Positions 1 through 8,500 of a DNA stretch of 53,118 nt are shown here, in pieces. A model generated the notes under the pieces. It ran no database searches. It had not been told where the DNA came from and worked only from the letters and a program-made list of their open reading frames with translations. Where the stretch lies: positions 1 through 53,118 of the forward strand of contig JAQUQD010000012.1 in the NCBI GenBank assembly GCA_028716265.1, in the 5' to 3' direction. Both the position numbers and the translations under genes were made by a program. The stretch comes from Bacteroidales bacterium (GTDB lineage: Bacteria > Bacteroidota > Bacteroidia > Bacteroidales > JAGONC01). Numbering within the stretch: position 1 is the stretch's first letter; each line of letters begins with the position of its first letter.

Positions 1-316
1 CCTTTTGACCGGAGGCGAGGTTACGGCGGTAAAAAGCGTTGGATTCCTCCGCCGTCGAAAATCCCGCATATTGCCTTATCGTCCAGGGCTGGGTGACATA
101 CATGGTGGAATAGGGCCCCCGCAGGAAAGGAGGTAGGCCTGCAGCGTAATGGAGATGCTCTATGCCGGCCAGATCTTCACGGGTAAAAATGGACTTCACG
201 GGTATGCGCTCCGTGGTCATCCATTCCGGCATATGTTCCTCCCGTGTTCCCTTTTCCGCATGATGCCCCGCTGCCGCCACTGCCCATAAATCGATCTTCT
301 TAAAATTCGGTTTCAT
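1..316 (-). CDS. mutB: methylmalonyl-CoA mutase large subunit, N-terminal part (partial)
   Basis: This is the N-terminal 105 codons of the catalytic, B12-dependent subunit that interconverts methylmalonyl-CoA and succinyl-CoA; the rest lies beyond the left edge of the window. The ATG is at 316-314. The translation contains the family block [20 protein letters not shown], followed by FSTAEESN, which belongs to the substrate-binding entrance of the TIM barrel and is nearly invariant in large subunits. The small-subunit gene lies 61 bp upstream on the same strand, so the two form the usual mutA-mutB operon. The gap between them is filled by a short tandem repeat. In Bacteroidota this enzyme serves the succinate/propionate pathway. 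No frame break is visible in the part seen. Confidence 0.95.
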   Translation of the reverse strand, partial: MKPNFKKIDLWAVAAAGHHAEKGTREEHMPEWMTTERIPVKSIFTREDLAGIEHLHYAAGLPPFLRGPYSTMYVTQPWTIRQYAGFSTAEESNAFYRRNLASGQK

Positions 317-320
317 CACT

Positions 321-376
321 AAGACTGCTAATTGCTAACTACAAACTGCTAATTGTTCAATGTCAACTGTCAACTG
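321..376. repeat. degenerate 7-bp tandem array between mutA and mutB
   Basis: Eight consecutive 7-nt units fill the mutA-mutB gap: AAGACTG, CTAATTG, CTAACTA, CAAACTG, CTAATTG, TTCAATG, TCAACTG, TCAACTG. The consensus is near YYAACTG. The array ends exactly one base before the mutA stop codon and starts 4 bp from the mutB start codon. Confidence 0.75.
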
Positions 377-377
377 C

Positions 378-2276
378 CTACTTCTCAACCCCCAGCATCT
401 TCTGGAACTCCTTCAACGTCTCCAGAACGTTCGACCGTACATGAATGAAATGCCTGATTCCCCGTTCTTTCATTTTCTCCACAAGTTCCTTTGGATATCC
501 TGCAAGTACCGGGATAGCATATCGCTGAAGGGTCAGGACTGCCTGTTCGTCGATTTGGGCATATTCTTCATCGGAACTGCAAAAGACCACAAGTCCTGCA
601 CGACTTCTCACTGCTTCCGCAACGCCTTCCTCCAGTGTTGAGAAGCCGATATTGTCCAGGATCCCGAATCCGCCGCAGGCGAAAAAATTACATGCAAACT
701 GTGCTCTTGCGCGACGCATGGTCAGGTTGCCCCATGTCAGCATAAAAACCTTCGGCCTGCTCTCCCTCTCGGCGTACCTGTCCGTGGCGCAGCGAAGCTG
801 TTCGAAGGCCATGCTCCCCCGGTAGGATGCCAGTGGCTCGGCCTTCGCACCGATCGTTTTCTGCCATACTGGCTGCAGGTTCCGCGTTTCAACTTCCGGA
901 TCGGCTTTTTCCAGGAAGTGAGGGTACTGGTTTGTTCCGATCAGGATCTCTTTGCGCTGGGCGATCGCCATGTCCCGCTCCTGTGAGGATTCCTTTATCT
1001 GTTCCTGAATGAAGCCTTTCCTGAAGGCTTCCAGGAATCCGCATTTTTCCTCCACGTTAAGGAACAGCTCCCAGGCTTTTTCTGCCAGCAGGCGGGTGAG
1101 GTTTTCGATATAATAGGAACCGGCGGCCGGGTCAACGACCTTGTCGAGATAGGATTCTTCCTTCAGGAGAAGCTGCTGGTTCCGCGCGATCCTTTCCGAT
1201 GTCTCATCCTGGTCGGCGAGGGTGATGTTGTAGGGTTCGACGATATGGGAGCCGGTTCCTGCCAGGATGGACGACATGGATTCGGTGGCGGTGCGGAGCA
1301 GGTTCACGTAAGGATCATAAAAGGTCATGTTCCACCGTGAAGTGACCGTCTGGATGTTCATCTTACACACTGAATCATTGGAGGGGCCATAGGCCTTGAC
1401 GATGGCTGACCATAGAAAACGGGCCGTCCTGAGTTTGGCGATCTCCATGAAATGATCCGTACCAACGGCAAACCGGAACCGGATGTGCGGTGCGACCTTA
1501 TTGATGGATAACTCCCTTTCGGTCAGCTGTGTAAGATACTCCACCCCGGCCGCCAGACTGAATCCCAGCTCCTGGGCGACAGATGCCCCTGCCTGGCGGA
1601 ATAGGTCCCCGTGAACCGTAATAACCTGAAAATGAGGTAACAAGATTGCCTTTTCGATCAACTGCCTGCCCGTTTCCAATGCTGCTTCCAACGAAGGCAG
1701 ACAGTTCCCTGTCCGCATCAGTTCACCCAGCGGATCAAAATCAACTGAGCCCCTGATCCGGTCAAGATTACGGTTATAGTGTCTGACCAGTTCCAGGATG
1801 ATCGTCAGGATGTTCAGGGAAGACCTGCCGCATATGAAGTTGGATTCGATGCTCTCGGCAATAATGTTCCTGAATAGTCTGTCAATATCCTGGTACGTAT
1901 AGGTGCGGTCTTCATTCAGAATGAACCCGACCGAATCGACTCCTTTCATAAGGATGTCCAGCGCCCTGGCATTGGCTGCCGGGATGTCTTCCACCGGAAT
2001 GTCCTGCCTGATCAGCCAGCTGTTGTCATTCTGCCCGTTGCCACGGATGAAGGGAAACTCGCCCGGCAGGACATCAAGGGACTGCAGATCCTTCAGGTCT
2101 TCCTCTCTGTAATAGGGACGTGCAGCAAATCCCTGCCCCGTGTTCCAAACAAGTTTCTTATCATAGTCGGCACCCTTCAGGTCCTCATGGATCTTTTCCT
2201 CCCAGTCCTTTGTGGGAACAGGTGGGAACTCCACGAACAATTTTTTGTGCTCCGAAGAACTATTCGTATCTTTCAT
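378..2276 (-). CDS. mutA: methylmalonyl-CoA mutase small subunit
   Basis: This is the non-catalytic partner of MutB in the heterodimeric methylmalonyl-CoA mutase. It is 632 residues, the usual size for a small subunit. The N-terminal part is an acyl-CoA mutase barrel (about residues 40-470). The C-terminal third is a flavodoxin-like, B12-binding-type domain (about 500-630), but it lacks the DxHxxG cobalamin-binding signature, as expected for the subunit that does not hold cofactor. The ATG at 2276 is the first of the frame. It is transcribed ahead of mutB. Upstream, a weak -7-like element (TATTTTCG, one mismatch to TAnnTTTG) lies near 2327-2334, so the promoter is not certain. Confidence 0.95.
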   Translation of the reverse strand: MKDTNSSSEHKKLFVEFPPVPTKDWEEKIHEDLKGADYDKKLVWNTGQGFAARPYYREEDLKDLQSLDVLPGEFPFIRGNGQNDNSWLIRQDIPVEDIPAANARALDILMKGVDSVGFILNEDRTYTYQDIDRLFRNIIAESIESNFICGRSSLNILTIILELVRHYNRNLDRIRGSVDFDPLGELMRTGNCLPSLEAALETGRQLIEKAILLPHFQVITVHGDLFRQAGASVAQELGFSLAAGVEYLTQLTERELSINKVAPHIRFRFAVGTDHFMEIAKLRTARFLWSAIVKAYGPSNDSVCKMNIQTVTSRWNMTFYDPYVNLLRTATESMSSILAGTGSHIVEPYNITLADQDETSERIARNQQLLLKEESYLDKVVDPAAGSYYIENLTRLLAEKAWELFLNVEEKCGFLEAFRKGFIQEQIKESSQERDMAIAQRKEILIGTNQYPHFLEKADPEVETRNLQPVWQKTIGAKAEPLASYRGSMAFEQLRCATDRYAERESRPKVFMLTWGNLTMRRARAQFACNFFACGGFGILDNIGFSTLEEGVAEAVRSRAGLVVFCSSDEEYAQIDEQAVLTLQRYAIPVLAGYPKELVEKMKERGIRHFIHVRSNVLETLKEFQKMLGVEK

Positions 2277-2413
2277 GAGTCAATCATTTCACTTATCAAC
2301 CTAATGATGTGGTCATTTGTAGATGCGAAAATAATCTTTTTTTCAAAGAGTGCATTGTCATCTTGTGCCCATCTTATGAAATCAATGTATATATATCTTA
2401 ACAACAATGATTT

Positions 2414-3265
2414 ATGAAGATAATGATCAGCGGTAGCACCGGTTTCATCGGCAGGATCCTGTCTGCTTCTTTCACTGAGGAGCAGTGGACTGTGGAAACA
2501 CTGTCGAGAAATGATTTTAGGGATGTTGACAGGCTGGCAGAAAGGATCAGCGGATCCGATGCCGTGATACACCTGGCCGGCGCCCCGATCATAAAAAGAT
2601 GGACGAAAGCTTACCGGCAGGAGATCTATTCCAGTCGCGTTTTTACGACACGGCAGCTTGCCGCTACCATCACCAGTTGCCCGAACCGGCCGCGGCTTTT
2701 CATCTCCACCTCAGCCAGCGGAGCTGTCAGGCAAAACACGACGGCAGGGGAAGATGGCGCTGAAAGAGCGGACGGTTTTATCGGAGACCTTTGCCGGGAT
2801 TGGGAAACCGCCGCCCTTGAGATCAAGGATGCTACCAGGGTGGTGGTCTGCCGGCTGTCCGTTGTGCTCGATCCCCGCGAGGGAGCCCTGCATCAGATGC
2901 TGTGGGCCTATAAACTGGGAATAGCAGGCCCGATCGGATCGGGCAACCAGGTTTTCAGCTGGATACATCGTGATGACCTGGTCAAAGCGTATCACCATAT
3001 CATTCAGAATGAATCCATTTCCGGGATGGTTCACATGGCTGCGCCCGGGATCGTGACGAACGTGGAATATACGCAAGCGCTGGGCAAGGTGTTGCGCCGG
3101 CCAGTCATCCTACCGGTACCAGTGTTCTTCCTGAGGATGGTGTTTGGCAAAGCTGCATCGGTCATCGCTGAAGGACAGGGAATAGTTCCTGAAAAGCTTG
3201 TGAACTCAGGGTTTCAGTTCCAGTTTCCCCGGGTGGAAGAAGCCCTGCGTGATTTATTGCCCTGA
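2414..3265 (+). CDS. TIGR01777-type NAD(P)-dependent epimerase (YfcH/SulA-like)
   Basis: A 283-residue extended short-chain dehydrogenase/epimerase of the TIGR01777 family (YfcH-like). The Rossmann dinucleotide motif GxxGxxG is at residues 7-13 (GSTGFIG). The middle holds the family patterns VIHLAGAPI and STSASGA, and the last ~45 residues match the DUF1731 tail typical of this family. The substrate is not known for any close relative; some members are loosely annotated as cell-division inhibitors, which I do not assert. It stands alone on the plus strand, divergent from mutA. Its last 12 bp overlap the 3' end of the convergent GH18 gene. I found no clear -7 element upstream. Confidence 0.85.
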   Translation: MKIMISGSTGFIGRILSASFTEEQWTVETLSRNDFRDVDRLAERISGSDAVIHLAGAPIIKRWTKAYRQEIYSSRVFTTRQLAATITSCPNRPRLFISTSASGAVRQNTTAGEDGAERADGFIGDLCRDWETAALEIKDATRVVVCRLSVVLDPREGALHQMLWAYKLGIAGPIGSGNQVFSWIHRDDLVKAYHHIIQNESISGMVHMAAPGIVTNVEYTQALGKVLRRPVILPVPVFFLRMVFGKAASVIAEGQGIVPEKLVNSGFQFQFPRVEEALRDLLP

Positions 3266-5062
3266 GCAGATCCATTTAAAGGACTGTGAACGCCCATCGC
3301 CAAGGATCACACGGGTAATGTAACATCCCATGCCGTTAAGACCTTCCTTAAGGGGATCCACGACCGCGACGGTCTTTCCTGTTCCATCCCGGCTGACCTG
3401 GGTCGAGTGGAGGAGTTTCCCTGTCATGTCAAATGTTTCGATAAGGACATCACAGCGTTCGTCAGAAGGGAATTCTATAGTCAGCTTTCCAGATGCCGGA
3501 TTTGGATAAAAACGCACCAGGCTGATGGGGGATGCCTGTGGTTCTTCCACCTGCATCGCCCCGCAATGCCATATTGCCTTCCATCCCGTGTTGTTCACTG
3601 CCTCATCGGAGATGAAATGGAGGGTGAACGATCCCTGACTGGCAGTGAACGGAGGCGGTACCATATCCCCGGTGAGACTTGCCAGAAGCGGGCTGGCGGT
3701 ATCCCTTCCGTCGTAGACAAGGAGATAATCCCTATTGTTTTCAAGATCGAACTCCAGAAAGGTCAGATGAAGATCATCACAAAAAGTAAGATCAATGGTC
3801 ATCAGGTAATTTTCCCCGGCATAGTAGGAAAATTCAGGTCCTCCTGAATCATAGACCGTGTCCTGGTAGACCGGAGGCGTCATGTCCGTGAATTTATCAC
3901 TGATCAGCTGCCAGAAGTCAGGATACCCTTGATCGTATCCAAGCGCCCAGATGCCGATTCCTGCCAGGTTCCTCTGTCTGACCAGGTCGAACCGTTTGCC
4001 AAGGCTGCTGACGTCGTTCACGAAACAGTGGTTCCATCCGTTGGACTGAAACGAGAAATAAGGTGACAGGCTGTTGGATTCCCACCTGCGGTTACCCCAG
4101 GAGTAATTCCCGGATCCATTGTTCCTGATGCTTGCATAGGTAAGCGCTGTGCCCCATCCTGTGACAGGAGAGGGGGCAAGGGGTTCTTTCACAGGCCATT
4201 GGCGACCGTAATAGGGCAATCCCAGCACCAGCTTATCCTCGGGTATCCCGCTGCTCTGGTAATAGGAAACGGTCCTCGAAAGATTGTAATCAAAACCAGC
4301 TGACATGGAATGTAAGGGATCGACGGGGCCGGCTGTGGAGCTCCCATTCCAGTAATAATCGTACCCCATGATCATGAACAGGTCGATGAACGGTTCAAGG
4401 GCCTGCAGGTTGAAGGTCCCGTAAGAGTCAATTCCCGGAACGGCCAGGCTGACCATCTTACCCGGTAATTGCTCGTGAAACTGCGTTGCGAAATGGATCA
4501 GGAACTGGTTCAGCTCGCTGCTCAGGGACGATGGCACCGCCTCAATATCCAGGTTCACTCCACTGGCATCCCTCGCAAGGACCAGTGCGACCGACGTATC
4601 AATGAGGGCCTGCTGGGAAGAGGGATTGCTGAAAAGTGCCATATGCGCCTGAAACAGGGTGAGGCAAAGATGGACGTTGACCCCGTGGGCCTGTGCTGAA
4701 TCAATCACCGGCGCATTCAACCAGTTATGAAGCGTGAGCGGCATCCCGGAATACGGATCCACCTCAAAGGAGAAATAACAAAGGTCCGATAGCAGATCCC
4801 ACCGGTAATCAAGGTATGTGCTGCCCATCCAGTATGGATGATAGCCAAAAACGATGCGGTTCAGCGTCGCTGCCTGACCTGAACGGGGATGCACGGCGGA
4901 AAAGGTGAATCCGTGCAATGAATCGAACTGTGCATCACTGTAGAACTCATACCTTGTATAATCATTGGATTGCTCCTGGTGAACCGAAGGATGGAGAACT
5001 GATTGGGAAAACAGTGGATTACAGCCAAGTAAAGCTATAAGGACAGCCAGCAGTCTCATCAT
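3254..5062 (-). CDS. secreted GH18-like protein with CUB domain and T9SS sorting domain
   Basis: A secreted protein of 602 residues in three parts. From the ATG at 5062, just after the upstream stop and behind GGGAG, a signal peptide (MMRLLAVLIALLG...FSQ) leads into a glycoside hydrolase 18 barrel (about residues 60-385). The catalytic segment SGVNLDIE, with the acid Glu at about residue 174, is present. Of the usual DxxDxDxE, the first Asp is Ser and the second is Asn, so chitinase-type activity is uncertain; spore/peptidoglycan-type GH18 members show similar DGVNxDxE forms. A CUB-like domain follows (about 405-500), then a type IX secretion sorting domain beginning FYPNPASGKL. The protein should be exported and released or anchored at the cell surface. 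A longer frame to 5122 is open but would place the signal peptide internally. Confidence 0.85.
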   Translation of the reverse strand: MMRLLAVLIALLGCNPLFSQSVLHPSVHQEQSNDYTRYEFYSDAQFDSLHGFTFSAVHPRSGQAATLNRIVFGYHPYWMGSTYLDYRWDLLSDLCYFSFEVDPYSGMPLTLHNWLNAPVIDSAQAHGVNVHLCLTLFQAHMALFSNPSSQQALIDTSVALVLARDASGVNLDIEAVPSSLSSELNQFLIHFATQFHEQLPGKMVSLAVPGIDSYGTFNLQALEPFIDLFMIMGYDYYWNGSSTAGPVDPLHSMSAGFDYNLSRTVSYYQSSGIPEDKLVLGLPYYGRQWPVKEPLAPSPVTGWGTALTYASIRNNGSGNYSWGNRRWESNSLSPYFSFQSNGWNHCFVNDVSSLGKRFDLVRQRNLAGIGIWALGYDQGYPDFWQLISDKFTDMTPPVYQDTVYDSGGPEFSYYAGENYLMTIDLTFCDDLHLTFLEFDLENNRDYLLVYDGRDTASPLLASLTGDMVPPPFTASQGSFTLHFISDEAVNNTGWKAIWHCGAMQVEEPQASPISLVRFYPNPASGKLTIEFPSDERCDVLIETFDMTGKLLHSTQVSRDGTGKTVAVVDPLKEGLNGMGCYITRVILGDGRSQSFKWICSGQ

Positions 5063-5063
5063 T

Positions 5064-5540
5064 TCACTCCCGAATGCCCCGTGGAGAATAACTTTTCCAT
5101 GCAAACCAGTCAACCAGCTCATTGACCAGGTGCTGGTTCATTTTTTCGATAGGAAAGATGTATTCCTGCCTGTCGTGAAACCTCCATGCATCATCCGGAT
5201 GATCGTGTTTACCCCGGTAAAGAATGATCTGCATGTTGCCAGGAACATCGGAAAGGATGAATTGCAGCCTTCTCAGGAAAGCAGGTTTCTGGCTGAAATT
5301 GATCGCGGAGAATTCGATGAATTCATTATCGCAAACATTAAGGACGGACAGGGTCCGGTAGGTGAATTTATAATCTTTGCCCAGAATCCTTTTCAGGTCA
5401 TCGAATGATTTTTTTAGAAGGTTAAAGAAGTCATTGATCAGGGCGGTATTTTGTTCATAGTTCTGTTTGACAAGTGCTGCACTGAGGTTGAGTTCCTTCT
5501 CTTTCAGCTTGTTGATTTCGTCTTCCAACCAGTGTGACAT
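5064..5540 (-). CDS. conserved-looking protein of unknown function
   Basis: A 158-residue soluble protein I do not recognise. The first ~55 residues (MSHWLEDEINKLKEKELNLS...) are strongly helical and charged, likely a coiled coil. The rest alternates hydrophobic beta-like stretches (QFILSDVPGNMQIILYRG) and ends WFAWKSYSPRG. There is no signal peptide or membrane segment. Its stop lies 1 bp before the GH18 start, so the two are translationally linked, but nothing in the sequence ties it to chitin or peptidoglycan work. No canonical promoter is seen in the 63 bp upstream. Confidence 0.7.
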   Translation of the reverse strand: MSHWLEDEINKLKEKELNLSAALVKQNYEQNTALINDFFNLLKKSFDDLKRILGKDYKFTYRTLSVLNVCDNEFIEFSAINFSQKPAFLRRLQFILSDVPGNMQIILYRGKHDHPDDAWRFHDRQEYIFPIEKMNQHLVNELVDWFAWKSYSPRGIRE

Positions 5541-5603
5541 GATGTGGGGGTTTTAGGGATTAATTGGTACTGGTTACAGTTTCAGGTTTATTTTTTGGTG
5601 ATA

Positions 5604-7775
5604 TTATTCGACCAGTGTCATTTCGTTGATCAGGTGGGTGGCGCCTGCAAATTTATCAATAATGAAAAGGCAATACCGGATATCCAGGCTGATATTGCGG
5701 CACATATCAGGGTCGTACATCAGATCGCTCATGGTCCCCTCCCAGCAGCGGTCAAAGTTGATGCCGATCAGGTGTCCTTGTGCGTTCAGGACCGGGCTGC
5801 CTGAATTTCCGCCGGAAGTATGGTTGGTGGCGATAAAGCAGGTATGGATGGTGCCATCCTGGTCGGCATAACGGCCGTAATCCGCTTTGGAATAGAGTTC
5901 CTTCAGCCTGTCATTCACTGCATAATCATAAATGTCAGAGTCTTCTTTCATGATGATGCCTGCAAGGGTGGTATGACTGTCATAACGAACGGCGTCTGCA
6001 GGAGTATAGCCTGCCACCCTTCCATACGCAACACGGAGGGTGGAATTGGCATCCGGGTAGAAACGCTTGTCGGGAAGCAGCTCCATCTGGGCTTTCATGT
6101 AGATCCTCATCAGGCTGTCGGAACGTGCCTCCATGATCTGCATGGCTGGTACCAGCCGGTTGAAATAATAATCCCGCAGCTCGATGGCCAGTTTATAGGC
6201 CGGATCCCTGGCTATTTTTTTATAGTCCGACGGTTTGTAGTGACCCAGTAGATCCATGACGGTTTTTTCTGAGTCAAAGATGCTTGATGCAAACATATCC
6301 TGTGTGAACCGTTCGATATCTCCCTTGTATTTTAGTTTGATCTCGGTGAAGAAGGGAGGGCTGAAAGCCGGATCCAGGTTTTCATAGTAGGCCTGCATCA
6401 GCTGAAGGAACAGCTCCCGGTCGACATCCTGGCGATAGTTCTTATATTGCCCTGCCAGTGAGTTTTTCAGGGATGTCAGCTCTTTGTCGATCAATGCACG
6501 GTCAGACTCTTTCTCCCTGCATTTATCAACCAGTGTCCGGCATGCACCTGCGATACGGAGAAGGTCGGTGCGGAATGCCGACTCCCACAGGTACGTTTCA
6601 GCTCTGGCATACAGTGTCAGTTCTGCGAATAGTTTTTCAAAAGCGGGCAGCAGCTGTCCGTACTGCTCTCTGACCGGTGGGTTCTTCGTGGCCCAGTGCT
6701 GGAATCTTTCCTCAAAATTTTCTTTTTTATCCAGGGCTTCCAGGCGTCTGATCCCTTTGTTCTCACCGATCCATTTTTTCCAGCCATTGGCTATCCCTGC
6801 CTGTTTTGCTGCGTATTGGATCCGGGTCGCGTCATCGCTTTGCATCGCCCTGTCGATGATCCCGAGGGCTATATCCCGCATATGGATACGGATGGGATTT
6901 TCCTCACCAGTGATCATTCTGATGGCGTTGGAAGGAAGGTATTCGGTCGTCCGGCCCGGATAACCGAACACGAAGGTAAAGTCCCCTTCCTGGTATCCTT
7001 CCAGGGATATTTTCAGGTGATTTTTAGGCGTATAGGGTACGTTATCCGGAGAATAGGAAGCCGGCAGGTTGGCTGAATCGACATATATCCGGAACATAGA
7101 GAAATCGCCCGTATGACGTGGCCACATCCAGTTGTCGGTGTCCCCTCCGAATTTCCCGATGGAAGAAGGAGGTGCGCCGACCAGGCGGATGTCTTTAAAG
7201 ATTTCATTTACAAAAAGATAATAGGCGTTTCCGTAAAAGAAGGGTTCGATGTCTGCCGTGTAATGGGTACTCCCGGTGGCTTCCTTTTTGATCTGTTCCA
7301 TCCGTTCCCCAATCACCTTTTGCCTTTCAACCTCTGATATCTCCGCAGGGATCCGGTCAAGGATCCTTTCCGTCACATCTTCCATGCGGATCAGAAGTGT
7401 ACAGGTCAGGCCCGGGCAGGGTAACTCTTCAGCCTGGCTGAACGCCCAGTAACCTTCGGTTAGGTAATCGTACTCGAGGGAGCTGTGGCGCTGGATAGAT
7501 CCATAACCGCAGTGATGGTTAGTAAGGATCAGTCCCTGAGTTGATACGATCTCAGCCGTGCATCCCCCGCCGAATACCACTACAGCATCCTTCAGCGAGG
7601 AATGGTTGACACTGTAGATATCTTCGGCAGAGATCCTCATACCCATGGCGATCATCTCTTCCTCGTTCAGGTCGCCCAGCAGCATCGGGATCCACATGCC
7701 CTCCTCTGCCTTTACCGTCCAGCTGGCAGCAGCCAACAGGACAATGAACCATCCTCTCCTCATCGTGTTAACCAT
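5604..7775 (-). CDS. S46 family dipeptidyl-peptidase, DPP11-like
   Basis: A periplasmic serine exopeptidase that removes dipeptides from peptide N-termini. It has 723 residues, the family's usual length. A signal peptide ends near residue 23 (VKAEEG). The chymotrypsin-fold triad is visible: TNHHC with the catalytic His at residue 88, DNWMWPRHTGDF for the Asp region, and GGNSGSP with Ser658. An Arg lies 18 residues after that Ser, the same spacing as Arg673 to Ser655 in P. gingivalis DPP11; DPP7 has Gly there. This predicts a preference for Asp/Glu at P1. A helical domain splits the two barrels (about 290-560). Such enzymes feed amino-acid fermentation. The gene appears monocistronic. Confidence 0.93.
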   Translation of the reverse strand: MVNTMRRGWFIVLLAAASWTVKAEEGMWIPMLLGDLNEEEMIAMGMRISAEDIYSVNHSSLKDAVVVFGGGCTAEIVSTQGLILTNHHCGYGSIQRHSSLEYDYLTEGYWAFSQAEELPCPGLTCTLLIRMEDVTERILDRIPAEISEVERQKVIGERMEQIKKEATGSTHYTADIEPFFYGNAYYLFVNEIFKDIRLVGAPPSSIGKFGGDTDNWMWPRHTGDFSMFRIYVDSANLPASYSPDNVPYTPKNHLKISLEGYQEGDFTFVFGYPGRTTEYLPSNAIRMITGEENPIRIHMRDIALGIIDRAMQSDDATRIQYAAKQAGIANGWKKWIGENKGIRRLEALDKKENFEERFQHWATKNPPVREQYGQLLPAFEKLFAELTLYARAETYLWESAFRTDLLRIAGACRTLVDKCREKESDRALIDKELTSLKNSLAGQYKNYRQDVDRELFLQLMQAYYENLDPAFSPPFFTEIKLKYKGDIERFTQDMFASSIFDSEKTVMDLLGHYKPSDYKKIARDPAYKLAIELRDYYFNRLVPAMQIMEARSDSLMRIYMKAQMELLPDKRFYPDANSTLRVAYGRVAGYTPADAVRYDSHTTLAGIIMKEDSDIYDYAVNDRLKELYSKADYGRYADQDGTIHTCFIATNHTSGGNSGSPVLNAQGHLIGINFDRCWEGTMSDLMYDPDMCRNISLDIRYCLFIIDKFAGATHLINEMTLVE

Positions 7776-7813
7776 TATCTAAATATTTACTATTTCATTC
7801 TTCATCATACTCC

Positions 7814-8221
7814 TCAGTGCATTGATAAAATCTCTTTCTCTGGGAACCGGACGGCGATGCAGGAGATCTCCACGTCGGCGTTTTTGGGCAGGCCTTTGAC
7901 TGCAATGGCTTCCCTGGCTGGCGGATCCTGGTGAAAATAGGTTGCATAAACCGTATTCATGGCGTCATAGAGTTTAATGTCAGAGAGGAAGATGGTCACT
8001 TTAACGATTGATGTGAGGTCCATTTCCGCCTCTTTCAGAATCGCCTGGATATTTTGCATGATCTGTCTGACCTGGGCTTCAGGGCCACCTTCTGCAAAAG
8101 CACCCGTGAACGGGTCGATACCAATTTGCCCGGAGACATATAGGGTATTATCAATTAGAATTGCCTGGCTGTAAGGGGCCAGGGGCTTGGGAGCCCCGCT
8201 GATGCTGATGGATTTTTTCAT
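7814..8221 (-). CDS. ridA: RidA family enamine/imine deaminase
   Basis: A 135-residue YjgF/YER057c/UK114 protein. The family hydrolyses reactive enamines such as 2-aminoacrylate made by PLP enzymes, as a cytosolic trimer. Family blocks are visible: APKPLAPYSQAI at the N-terminus, LYVSGQIGIDP, and the C-terminal DPPAREAIAVKGLPKNADVEI, which contains the conserved substrate-binding Arg. The frame is open to 8257, but a perfect -7 element (TACTTTTGC) lies inside that extension at 8238-8246, so translation should begin at the ATG at 8221, giving a short leader and the canonical N-terminus. Confidence 0.95.
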   Translation of the reverse strand: MKKSISISGAPKPLAPYSQAILIDNTLYVSGQIGIDPFTGAFAEGGPEAQVRQIMQNIQAILKEAEMDLTSIVKVTIFLSDIKLYDAMNTVYATYFHQDPPAREAIAVKGLPKNADVEISCIAVRFPEKEILSMH

Positions 8222-8237
8222 AATTTGATGTATTTGA

Positions 8238-8246
8238 GCAAAAGTA
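8238..8246 (-). promoter_or_regulatory. -7 promoter element of ridA
   Basis: TACTTTTGC matches TAnnTTTG and lies 17 bp before the ridA ATG at 8221. No clear -33 TTTG is seen. Confidence 0.6.
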
Positions 8247-8287
8247 ATCATTTTCATTAAACGGGTTGTTTTACCTGCTGGTCATTG

Positions 8288-8437
8288 TTGAAAAAGCTTT
8301 CAGGGGACCTCGTCTTCGATCTTTCGGCGGCATCCGCGCAACTACTTGAAGCAGACATCATCTGTACGTCAACTTCTTTTCCAACGTCCCTGTTCGACGG
8401 AACCCGGTTAAAACCTGGCCTCCAAATTCATCGTTGA
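8288..8437 (+). pseudogene. decayed fragment of an ornithine cyclodeaminase/mu-crystallin family gene
   Basis: The plus-strand frame ending at the TGA at 8435-8437 reads ...GDLVFDLSAASAQLL, then EADIICTSTSFPTSLFDG, then TRLKPGLQIH. This matches the Rossmann segment of ornithine cyclodeaminase-family enzymes, where an EADIIC-x-x-T pattern is followed by P-x-F-x-G-x-x-LKPG-x-x-IN. No start codon, no N-terminal catalytic part and no C-terminal part are present; only about 50 codons remain. It sits in the 243-bp gap between ridA and lptD. The identification rests on pattern recognition only. Confidence 0.55.
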
Positions 8438-8500
8438 TTCAGGATGTAATTTCAGATTTATATCCCAAATCAAATATCGAACAATCGTTACATCGGATAT

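Noticed and set aside
5563-5568. TGTAAC on the minus strand upstream of the 158-residue unknown gene, like the ECF -35
   Set aside because: No CGT follows at 15-18 bp, so it lacks the second half of the motif.
8487-8492. TGTAAC on the minus strand near the 3' end of lptD
   Set aside because: It lies downstream of lptD and no matching -10 or gene start follows.
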